From an uncultured bacterium (GTDB lineage: Bacteria; Cyanobacteriota; Vampirovibrionia; Gastranaerophilales; Gastranaerophilaceae), in assembly GCA_945833895.1 (NCBI GenBank), contig CAMAGQ010000039.1:1-12809 (forward strand): a stretch of 12,809 bases of DNA, given 5' to 3'. Below the pieces are notes generated by a model. It worked only from the letters and a program-made list of their open reading frames with translations. It did not search any database and was not told where the DNA came from. The position numbers and the translations under genes were made by a program. This document shows positions 6,201 through 11,639 of this stretch, one piece after another. How positions within the stretch are numbered: the stretch's first letter is position 1; the number at the start of each line of letters is the position of its first letter.

Positions 6201-7830
6201 CGTTATTGTCGTTTGCGGTTGGTTCTTCTTTTTCTGTTTCAGTTTCGTTTGAAGAAGTTTGTGCATTTATTTGAACGCTGTCATCAGGATTTTCTGCTTG
6301 CAGACGTTCAAGTTCTTGCAAGAAGTTTTCTGTATCCTGTTCGTTACCTGTAAGTTTTTCGTTAAGTTTGTCTACTTCTTTGTTTATAACATTCATTTGA
6401 CGTTTTGTTATTTTTAACTCTTTGTTCATGTCTATGTTATCAGATTTTACGTTTTTAGTTTGAGTAACATTTATTGCTGACGAACCGAGAACTTTTGCAG
6501 AAGCTTCAAGTGATGCCATAATTCCAATTTTAACAGCAGGTTTTCCGTTCTTTTTGTTACCATTGTTTTCTTCTGTACCTTCTGTAGTCTGCTCGTTTTC
6601 GTCAGGTGCAGTTTCTTCACCTTGATTTTGTTCTGTTTCGTTTACAGAATTTTCGTCTTTAACTTTGTCTACATCGCCTTTTGTTTCTTCAACATTTTGA
6701 GTAAATTCTGTTGCAAATTCGATAGTTTCTGCAAATTCTCCGCCATTTGTTTCTTCTGAGGTGATTGTGTTATTCGTATCAAGTTCTTCACCTTTTTGAA
6801 CGGCAAGTTCGCCAATATCTTCGTTTGTCATACCGTTAAGAGGCATAGAAATAAGACCGCTGTTATCAAAACTCGTTCCGGTGTAAGCGTAAGGAAGGTT
6901 ATAAGCATTATAATTTTTTGTAATTGTATTTAATGTTCTACCTGAATTGATTGTATCTTTTGCAATCTGATTAGTGTTTGTAATTTCCAAATTCAACCCG
7001 TCAAGTTCGCCAAGAAAATCTTCAATCTCGCTTTCTCCTGAGTTAAGTTTTTGATTGTTTCCTTGACCGTTTTTCAGTTGGTTTGAAATTTGGTTAAATT
7101 TTTGTTGTTCGTTATTTGAAAGACCTTTATCATCTTTTTTGTTTTTTAAGGTTTCCCATTCGTTGGTAAGTTCTTTCACTTCTTTAACAGATTTTTCAAA
7201 TTCGTTTTCTTTCTCTCTTTTTAATTGTGCGGTTTGTTCAGCGATAGTATTATATTTATCTTGTTTTTCTTTAACTTTTTCTGTTGCTTTTTCTGCTTTT
7301 TCAATATTTTTCTTAGCAGTAGCCTGTAAAACATCCAATGAATCGGTATTTGCAAAAGTATCTTCAATTGTAGAATCTTCGGAATCAGAATCTATCGAAA
7401 GTACGTAGTTTGTAACATCCAATTGTTGTTGGCTGTGAGCCCAAGCAACAATCTCATCAGGAATTACGTAACCGTTTTTCTCCATTGCAAGGATTTCATC
7501 AGCAGAATATACTGCCCATTGAGAATCGTTTATAGGACAGTTGTTTGCTCTTTTATGGAAAGTTTCAAATATTTTTGACTGGAATTGTTGATGAAGCATA
7601 CGTTGAGCATATTGAATAAAAAATGTGTCAGATGCTTCTTTCAAAGGCTTTTTAGCGTTGTTTTCACGTTCTCCGCCAACACCAACTAAATTGTTTGCCT
7701 TTAATTGGATTGCAAGTTCAATTACTTCATCAGAATACTTTTCGGAAAGTTTCTCATCAATCGAAACGCCCGTAGTGCTGCAAACTTCGCCTGTTAAAAA
7801 TGGTATGTGTTTATCATTAACTTTCGCCAT
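3277..7830 (-). CDS. Giant modular coiled-coil and low-complexity protein, 1517 residues
   Basis: No family recognised. Residues 1-150 look globular (tryptophans at 105 and 130). Charged coiled-coil stretches lie at about 165-250, 465-512, 600-670 and 1060-1235. Between them are acidic linkers rich in Glu, Thr, Asn and Gln (351-430 and especially 780-1030, with SET and QTQ mini-repeats). Two glycine/alanine-rich hydrophobic modules, about 679-750 and 1240-1360, share sequence. The last 40 residues are strongly basic (DRRLRRFGTISR, then SKKKLQK). There is no signal peptide, so it is cytoplasmic, membrane-inserted through the hydrophobic modules, or exported by a signal-less route. The ATG at 7830 has AGGA four bases after which AAC leads to the start, and AAAGGA further up. 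Divergent from the TPR gene. Structural, scaffold, adhesin-like or effector roles are all open. The alternation of coiled coil and hydrophobic module recalls pore-forming translocators, but no secretion genes are nearby. Confidence 0.85.
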   Translation of the reverse strand: MAKVNDKHIPFLTGEVCSTTGVSIDEKLSEKYSDEVIELAIQLKANNLVGVGGERENNAKKPLKEASDTFFIQYAQRMLHQQFQSKIFETFHKRANNCPINDSQWAVYSADEILAMEKNGYVIPDEIVAWAHSQQQLDVTNYVLSIDSDSEDSTIEDTFANTDSLDVLQATAKKNIEKAEKATEKVKEKQDKYNTIAEQTAQLKREKENEFEKSVKEVKELTNEWETLKNKKDDKGLSNNEQQKFNQISNQLKNGQGNNQKLNSGESEIEDFLGELDGLNLEITNTNQIAKDTINSGRTLNTITKNYNAYNLPYAYTGTSFDNSGLISMPLNGMTNEDIGELAVQKGEELDTNNTITSEETNGGEFAETIEFATEFTQNVEETKGDVDKVKDENSVNETEQNQGEETAPDENEQTTEGTEENNGNKKNGKPAVKIGIMASLEASAKVLGSSAINVTQTKNVKSDNIDMNKELKITKRQMNVINKEVDKLNEKLTGNEQDTENFLQELERLQAENPDDSVQINAQTSSNETETEKEEPTANDNNAQPTEENAVVVKNGQSDFEKSAQAANTVLNAFDVADEIVATNKNKDNSTEVTDPEEAAEEAKKSENKSKQLEIAQNIQDLGEDRGDISTNLEKAIESGDNATKKGIKTLNKLNKSNNELTVQNDKTKDDASVAVDTGVGTYALGVMDNFNGIATFNYGVLLTANPFTFSQGLFMIGIGTALMDKGTLEITSGVLSVTSGTAGKATSAVANNTIGSAISTMTEAESVLNVDVLNINDATNEAEKSEENPQQTPENAQITEPSETGNSPISDVIAQNVPMDGTETSETTNEVAQNSPIAESINNTVTAEEHPQTQLQSQPQTQSQTRATGFAAGIENPDQTSSVEKQEETTPLTVNNEETVNEEQNLQPQAETVETNEEVETNNETEIPQNKTQETNATQEETSTENNNEETNVQNVEQTADEVQPETNETTATTETSETSETSESEVPEATEETENSVQNSTQTAIQENKVENTADENTLEVKIDENDENETRKTKENDKKSNTSKEKDKEVTEKDANTAAKESKNLKQEVDSGKKEQQKSQKDMKKISKEIKNINKTTKQEDEKFKKQVAQEQKQIEQKQREIEEKSQKMAKKQEETAELKVEIEELNAAFASTTADKQGEIQTNIQTKSGALIEKNSEIAETAVQLGILKVGADKQVQTLDRSIGIYTSRAKRNLKTANNANKTSDKILKIADTTSQIAGVASIAGAITSKIGNSVTVAGNFEIFDGNALILEGTPMLSNPYTAATGAALIASGTSLVVAGTAQVATGTTTSIIGESVSLAANLTNVAANATKAVIFAEQGNIAGAIMSVGSAIMSGVSAGQNVSQIGQLNQMADSAAAVSTAAQQVSTEASAAATSGATAAQVSELSSSMDQVMNGVKDATGNVVSEGFNATKDAFAKSAKFTLDDMLQVGGALQSVGSMLTSDKNGSAEDTLKDRRLRRFGTISRINSKKKLQKVNAVSSRTTNNRQSRAN
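3871..4035 (-). repeat. Hydrophobic module B inside the giant protein
   Basis: Codes for residues 1266-1320 of the giant protein. Without gaps, residues 1284-1312 (beginning NPYTAATGAALIASGTSL) match residues 707-735 (beginning NPFTFSQGLFMIGIGTAL) at 11 of 29 positions, including N-P-x-T, G, I, G-T-x-L, G-T and a final G. This points to an old internal duplication. Both copies follow a long coiled coil. I see the match directly; common origin is inference. Confidence 0.6.
4872..4904 (-). repeat. Tandem 9-base repeat coding Ser-Glu-Thr
   Basis: TTTCAGAAG is repeated three times exactly (4872-4880, 4881-4889, 4890-4898), followed by a partial TTTCAG. It codes for SETSETSE in the acidic linker near residues 978-987. 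Nine-base units keep the frame, so copy number could vary by slippage without breaking the protein. Confidence 0.85.
5230..5271 (-). repeat. Degenerate 6-base repeat coding alternating Gln
   Basis: Imperfect TTGAG/TTGAGT-like hexamers code for QTQLQSQPQTQSQT at residues 854-867, where every second residue is glutamine. Lies in the middle of the long acidic linker and may mark repeat-driven growth of that linker. Confidence 0.65.
5596..5757 (-). repeat. Hydrophobic module A inside the giant protein
   Basis: Codes for residues 692-745 of the giant protein, the first of the two related glycine-rich hydrophobic modules. It contains GVLLTANPF and MIGIGTALMDKG, preceded by FNGIATFNY, as module B is preceded by FEIFDGNA. 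Hydrophobic enough for membrane association, but the frequent Gly and Thr also fit a beta-rich fold. Confidence 0.6.
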
Positions 7831-7963
7831 GTTTCCTGCAATCCTTTTTGTATTACTACTTTCTATTTGTCGGTATTCTTTTGTGAAAACTTTAATTTTT
7901 AACGAAATTTCGCCAGTTTTGTTTACAAAACTTAACGCTATTTTCTCGGAAATTTTCCCGCTT

Positions 7964-7992
7964 TTGACATTTTGTAATATTTGTAATATAGT
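7964..7992 (+). promoter_or_regulatory. Consensus sigma70 promoter for the TPR gene
   Basis: A perfect -35 TTGACA (7964-7969), a 17-base spacer and TATAGT (7987-7992), five of six matches to the -10 consensus. The predicted start near 7999 leaves a leader of about 35 bases. The rest of the 204-base divergent gap holds the less obvious promoter of the giant gene on the other strand (TTTTCA about 17 bases before ATAGAA is only a weak candidate). Confidence 0.78.
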
Positions 7993-8019
7993 CTTAATAC
8001 ATTGTAATCTTTTTACAAT
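7971..8019. promoter_or_regulatory. Operator-like TTGTAAT repeats over the TPR promoter
   Basis: TTTGTAATA occurs twice in tandem inside the spacer and -10 (7971-7979 and 7980-7988). At the predicted transcript start, ATTGTAA (8001-8007) and TTACAAT (8013-8019) form a 7-bp perfect inverted repeat with a five-base gap. The position fits a repressor site; an RNA hairpin near the 5' end is the alternative. The regulator is unknown. Confidence 0.45.
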
Positions 8020-8034
8020 ATTGGAAATTATTTT

Positions 8035-9246
8035 ATGAAAAGTAAAATTTTTACAACAATCATAGTTATAGGATTGATAACAGGTTTTTCTTCTGCTATC
8101 TGTCCGCCGTGCAACGCTATTTCCTTAGGCTCAAATAAGCAAAAGAAGGAACAATCGCTGCTTAATGCAGGGAAATACAGTTTAGAGGAAAAACAATACG
8201 AAAATTCTATCGATTTTTTCACAAAAGCAATCGGAATTAATCCTAACAATGCGGAAGCCTACGCAAAAAGAGGCAATGCTCTGTATTTGCAAGGGAAATA
8301 CAAAGATGCGGTAAGTGATTACACAAAAGCAATTGAACTTGACCCGAAACGTGAAAATCTTTATTACAACAGAGGTCTTGCAAAAGCAGGCTTGAAGGAA
8401 TACGCAAGTGTTGTGGAAGATTACACTAAAGAACTTGAAAATAACCCACAAAACATCAATGCCTACCTTAACAGAGGTTATACAAAACTTCTACTGAAAG
8501 AATATCTGCAGGCAATTGAAGATTTTAATAAAGCATTAGAAATCGATAAGAAAAACGAAATTGCCTATCATAACAGAGCCTTGGCTAAGCGTTATCTGGG
8601 AAATTACGAGGGTGCAATTGATGATTATTCTAAACTTATTGACTTAAACCCTAAAGCTATTGATGCTTACAACAATAGAGGGGTCGCCAAGTTCTACCTG
8701 AAAAAATACAAAGATGCGATTGAAGATTATTCCAAAGTGATTGAAATTGACAAGAATTTCAGCAGAGCATATTACAATCGCGGTATTGCAAAATTGGGCT
8801 TGAATAAGTTTGAAGATGCCGTTCTCGATTTTACAAAAGAACTTGAAATAAACCCTAAAAACGATTTGGCATACTACAAAAGAGCAATCGCTGAAACTAA
8901 CCTTGAACATTACTCTTCCGCCATTGATGATTACACAAAAGCAATAGAATTAAACAAAGATAATGCTGATTATTACTACGAACGCGGTTCACTCATCAGT
9001 AAAACCGGCGGGGATTTGAAATTAGCGGAAAAAGATTTAAACAAAGCGATTGAACTGGATGAAAAAGATTCTGAAAAATATCTTACCCGTGCGATAATAT
9101 TCTGCAAATTAGAGATGTATCTTCCTGCGATTGATGATTTGAATATAGTTATCAATATGGATTCTGATAATACTAAGGCTTATGATTTGCGTTCTTACGC
9201 AATATCTTCTTTGAACGAAGCAGAGAAAAACAATAAAGATAAATAA
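8035..9246 (+). CDS. Exported TPR-repeat protein, about ten TPR units
   Basis: A 403-residue protein-interaction scaffold. Residues 1-29 form a signal sequence: K at 2 and 4, hydrophobic core FTTIIVIGLITGFSSA, and likely cleavage after CNA (26-28). It is therefore probably periplasmic or membrane-anchored; the region after -SSAI holds CPPC, not a standard lipobox. From about 41 to 380 the chain is consecutive 34-residue tetratricopeptide repeats (starting near 41, 73, 107, 141, 175, 209, 243, 277, 311, 347), with the consensus AYxNRGxAK...YxxAIxDYxKAIELxP. The ninth carries a two-residue insertion (KTGGDLK). TPR arrays of this NRG/DY type are common in cyanobacteria and relatives. GGAA lies eight bases before the ATG, a weak ribosome site, behind a consensus promoter. 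Partners are unknown. It is divergent from the giant gene, so a shared role is possible but unproven. Confidence 0.9.
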   Translation: MKSKIFTTIIVIGLITGFSSAICPPCNAISLGSNKQKKEQSLLNAGKYSLEEKQYENSIDFFTKAIGINPNNAEAYAKRGNALYLQGKYKDAVSDYTKAIELDPKRENLYYNRGLAKAGLKEYASVVEDYTKELENNPQNINAYLNRGYTKLLLKEYLQAIEDFNKALEIDKKNEIAYHNRALAKRYLGNYEGAIDDYSKLIDLNPKAIDAYNNRGVAKFYLKKYKDAIEDYSKVIEIDKNFSRAYYNRGIAKLGLNKFEDAVLDFTKELEINPKNDLAYYKRAIAETNLEHYSSAIDDYTKAIELNKDNADYYYERGSLISKTGGDLKLAEKDLNKAIELDEKDSEKYLTRAIIFCKLEMYLPAIDDLNIVINMDSDNTKAYDLRSYAISSLNEAEKNNKDK

Positions 9247-9266
9247 TTCCACGACAAAATCAATTA

Positions 9267-9330
9267 GCCCACCCTAACCCTCTCACTCTGAAATAGGGGA
9301 AAGTTGCCCCCACTATCACGGGAGAGGAGA
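9267..9330. repeat. G+C-rich palindromic intergenic element
   Basis: The stretch from CCCACCCTAACCCTCTC (9268-9284) to GGGAGAGGAGA (9320-9330) is far richer in G+C than its surroundings. CCTCTC (9279-9284) can pair with GAGAGG (9322-9327). Inside, ATAGGGG (9293-9299) pairs with CCCC-CA-CTAT (9307-9316) around AAAGTTG. The opening CCCTAACCCTCTC and closing GGGAGAGG resemble a widespread family of dispersed palindromic intergenic repeats. It may also end or protect the TPR transcript. Confidence 0.6.
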
Positions 9331-9381
9331 AACTTTGTTTCACAATTCCATTATTGAAACTATTTATTTTTACGTAAAATA

Positions 9382-9390
9382 TGTTATAAT
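9382..9390 (+). promoter_or_regulatory. Extended -10 promoter for pepA
   Basis: TGTTATAAT (9382-9390) is a perfect extended -10 (TGn plus TATAAT). No strong -35 sits at the right distance: TTTATT 16 bases up is weak, and TTGAAA at 9354 is too far. The predicted start near 9397 gives a very short leader, with AAGGAGAG (9399-9406) about nine bases before the ATG. Confidence 0.65.
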
Positions 9391-9415
9391 CTCCACAGAA
9401 GGAGAGTAATTTATT

Positions 9416-10813
9416 ATGGACATTAGAATAGTTGAAAATTCTGCACAATTAGATTGCGACGTATTGATAGTTAATAAATTCCAAGATGAGTTAACTTCAA
9501 ATGATTTAATTAACAGATATGCTCCGGATAGTTTTACCGGAAAAGTCGGGGAAGTATTTACAATTCACACCCGCAAAGAATTACCGTCAAAATACGTGAT
9601 GGCTGTAGGTTTTGGTATTGAAAACAATATCGATAGAGATGTTATTTGCAAAGCAATTACGGCTGCCGTAAAAAAATGTTTGGATATGAAATTTAAGACA
9701 ATTGCGTTTGATATCAGAACAAATGTTACTTTCGGCATCCCGACAATTCTTACTTCATCAATCGTAAATTACAGTTTTGACAAATACAAAACAAAGAAAA
9801 ATCACAAAATTTCTACCGTTTATATTTCAAACGTATCAAGCGATATAAATGTTGTAGCATCTGCTGTTGAAGGTTTAGAGTTAGCACGTGATCTGGCAAA
9901 CGAACCTGCAGAATACGCGACTCCGGAAAGATTAGCAAAAATCGCTCAAAGTTTTGAAGGTATTGAAACAGATATTTACAACGAAAAAGAAATCGCCCAA
10001 ATGGGTATGAATGCTTATCTTGCAGTTGCAAAAGGCAGCGATAATCCGCCAAGATTTATCCACATGAAATACGTTCCTGAAAATCCTGAGAAAAAGATTG
10101 CATTAATTGGTAAAGGTTTATGTTTTGATAGCGGCGGCTTGGATTTGAAACCTGCATCTTCTATGCTTACAATGAGAAACGATATGGCAGGAGCGGCTTG
10201 TGTTCTAGGGCTTATGAGCGTTATTGATAAAATCAGACCTAATGTAGAAGTTCACGCTCTGATTGCGGCATGTGAAAATATGCCGTCAGGAAAATCTTAT
10301 AAACCCGGCGACATTGTGACAGCAAGAAACGGCAAGACTATTGAAGTAGATAACACCGATGCTGAAGGCAGATTAACGCTTGCAGATGTTCTATGCTACG
10401 CTTGTGATTTGGAAGTCGATGAAGTTATTGATATCGCAACATTAACAGGTGCTTGCGTTGTTGCTCTTGGTGATACAGTTTCCGGTATTATGGGTAACAA
10501 CAGTTCATTTGTTGACGCAATAATTAAAACAGCTACTTATTCAGGTGAAAAATTCTGGGAACTTCCAATGTTTCAGGATTATAGAGATAATATGAACAGT
10601 GATGTTGCCGATATGAAAAATACGGGTTCAAGATTTGGCGGAGCATCAGCGGCAGGTATGTTCCTAAAAGAATTCGTTACGGACTCTGTAAAATGGGCTC
10701 ATATCGATATCGCAGGAACTGCTTTCCTTGATAAACCTCGTAACGGTTATTGCAAAGGTGCAACCGGTGTCGGCTACTTAACATTATTGAATTATTTGTT
10801 ACTTCATAAATAA
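9416..10813 (+). CDS. pepA: Leucyl aminopeptidase, M17 family
   Basis: A cytosolic two-metal exopeptidase that removes N-terminal residues, chiefly leucine, from peptides during protein turnover; family members are usually hexamers. The product has 465 residues, slightly shorter than E. coli PepA (503). Residues 1-150 are the variable N-terminal macro-like domain and 155-465 the catalytic domain. Expected residues are all present: K233 and D238 in GKGLCFDSGG, K245 (DLKP), D256 (RNDMAGA), and D315, E317 and R319 in NTDAEGRL, the family signature. K233, D238, D256, D315 and E317 are metal ligands; K245 and R319 act in catalysis. ATG 9416 is fixed by a strong AAGGAGAG site and a consensus promoter just upstream. 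A strong terminator follows, so the gene is probably monocistronic. Some PepA proteins also bind DNA in Xer recombination, but that cannot be judged here. Confidence 0.97.
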   Translation: MDIRIVENSAQLDCDVLIVNKFQDELTSNDLINRYAPDSFTGKVGEVFTIHTRKELPSKYVMAVGFGIENNIDRDVICKAITAAVKKCLDMKFKTIAFDIRTNVTFGIPTILTSSIVNYSFDKYKTKKNHKISTVYISNVSSDINVVASAVEGLELARDLANEPAEYATPERLAKIAQSFEGIETDIYNEKEIAQMGMNAYLAVAKGSDNPPRFIHMKYVPENPEKKIALIGKGLCFDSGGLDLKPASSMLTMRNDMAGAACVLGLMSVIDKIRPNVEVHALIAACENMPSGKSYKPGDIVTARNGKTIEVDNTDAEGRLTLADVLCYACDLEVDEVIDIATLTGACVVALGDTVSGIMGNNSSFVDAIIKTATYSGEKFWELPMFQDYRDNMNSDVADMKNTGSRFGGASAAGMFLKEFVTDSVKWAHIDIAGTAFLDKPRNGYCKGATGVGYLTLLNYLLLHK

Positions 10814-10835
10814 ATAATTTACCATTACAAAATTG

Positions 10836-10866
10836 AAAAAGAGAATTCGTTTGAGTTCTCTTTTTT
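10836..10866 (+). terminator. Intrinsic terminator after pepA
   Basis: AAAAAGAGAATTC (10836-10848) pairs with GAGTTCTCTTTTT (10853-10865) around a GTTT loop, with one T-G wobble, and ends in a run of six T. It starts 23 bases after the pepA stop. The flanking A-rich stem means it may also work in the other direction. Confidence 0.9.
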
Positions 10867-10915
10867 CATATATTTGGATGTGTTAATCCAGATAAAATAA
10901 AAATAAAATAGATGT

Positions 10916-11623
10916 ATGAAAGATTTAATTAAAAATATCAGGTATTTTTTCTTGTCAATGAAAGAAAAATCACTAATGAAGAAGTTGAAAAACTCGACAC
11001 AACGAAGTTATTCAAACAATGACACTAAAAATGTTATGATAAAAGGGGCATCCCTTACTATAAACAGTAAAACCCTTCAAACAATTTCCGAAGTTAAAGA
11101 AAATGTTAACTCAATCGTAATCCAAACAAACGGAGAGCCTGAGAAACTGCTTGAATACATCAAGGCTGCAAAAACTCCCGTGTTTAAGATTAACAAAGCG
11201 GATAAACTGCTTGATATCATTAAAGAAGAAGAAGGGTTGATTACAGAAAAAGAGGGCTTTGAGGCGTTATACCTGTCAATACTCACAGGACAGGGAATAA
11301 TGTTCAAGACTTCTCCAATGTTTATTATGCGTGAAGGTGTTATTGATAAATATTATATGCTCCACCATTTTTACTGCTGGTATTCTTTAAAATCGGGCTT
11401 ACCGGGGTTTGACTATATCTCAAGAAAACGTTTGAAAAAGTATTTAAGCGATAATTCTGATGAATTTACCAAAAGCCTTTCAATGGCTGAAGTTTTGTCA
11501 CTGCAAGAAGCAATCGCCAGAGATCAGGAGGCAACAGCGTACGTTCTTGAATGCACAAAACAATCAGAAGGTGCGAAAAACGTTATTGATAAGATTAAAA
11601 ATGAAGGCGGAGCAAATATTTAG
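10916..11623 (+). CDS. Hypothetical 235-residue protein
   Basis: No family recognised. Residues 1-30 form a strongly basic, partly hydrophobic helix (IRYFFLSMKEKSLMKKLK) that may lie on a membrane; it is not a classical signal peptide. A mixed domain spans 40-150. An aromatic centre (KYYMLHHFYCWYSLKSGLPG, 145-164) is followed by basic FDYISRKRLKKYL and a helical tail (180-232). Two histidines (150, 151) and two cysteines (154, 213) are present but form no known site. No SD precedes ATG 10916; upstream is AATAAAATAGATGT. An overlapping ATG at 10912 opens only six codons. ATG 10958 is a possible later start, also without an SD. An inverted repeat TGGAT/ATCCA (10875-10890) lies in the upstream gap. 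It converges with the next gene, leaving just 16 bases between stops. Codon use resembles its neighbours, so the frame looks real. Confidence 0.75.
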   Translation: MKDLIKNIRYFFLSMKEKSLMKKLKNSTQRSYSNNDTKNVMIKGASLTINSKTLQTISEVKENVNSIVIQTNGEPEKLLEYIKAAKTPVFKINKADKLLDIIKEEEGLITEKEGFEALYLSILTGQGIMFKTSPMFIMREGVIDKYYMLHHFYCWYSLKSGLPGFDYISRKRLKKYLSDNSDEFTKSLSMAEVLSLQEAIARDQEATAYVLECTKQSEGAKNVIDKIKNEGGANI

Positions 11624-11639
11624 GGTTCAGAAATTTTCT

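Noticed and set aside
3347..7408. Many plus-strand open frames of 70-110 codons opposite the giant gene
   Set aside because: They are antisense shadows of a low-complexity coding sequence rich in GAA, ACA and AAT codons, with no ribosome sites and biased, repetitive translations.
3277..7830. Type III secretion translocator
   Set aside because: Coiled coils with hydrophobic modules look similar, but the length is far beyond that family, the TPR neighbour has a signal peptide unlike the cytosolic chaperones, and no secretion genes are present.
9260..9448. 62-codon minus-strand frame ending RVRGLGWAN
   Set aside because: It reads through the palindromic repeat and the pepA promoter; such endings are typical of spurious frames over this kind of repeat.
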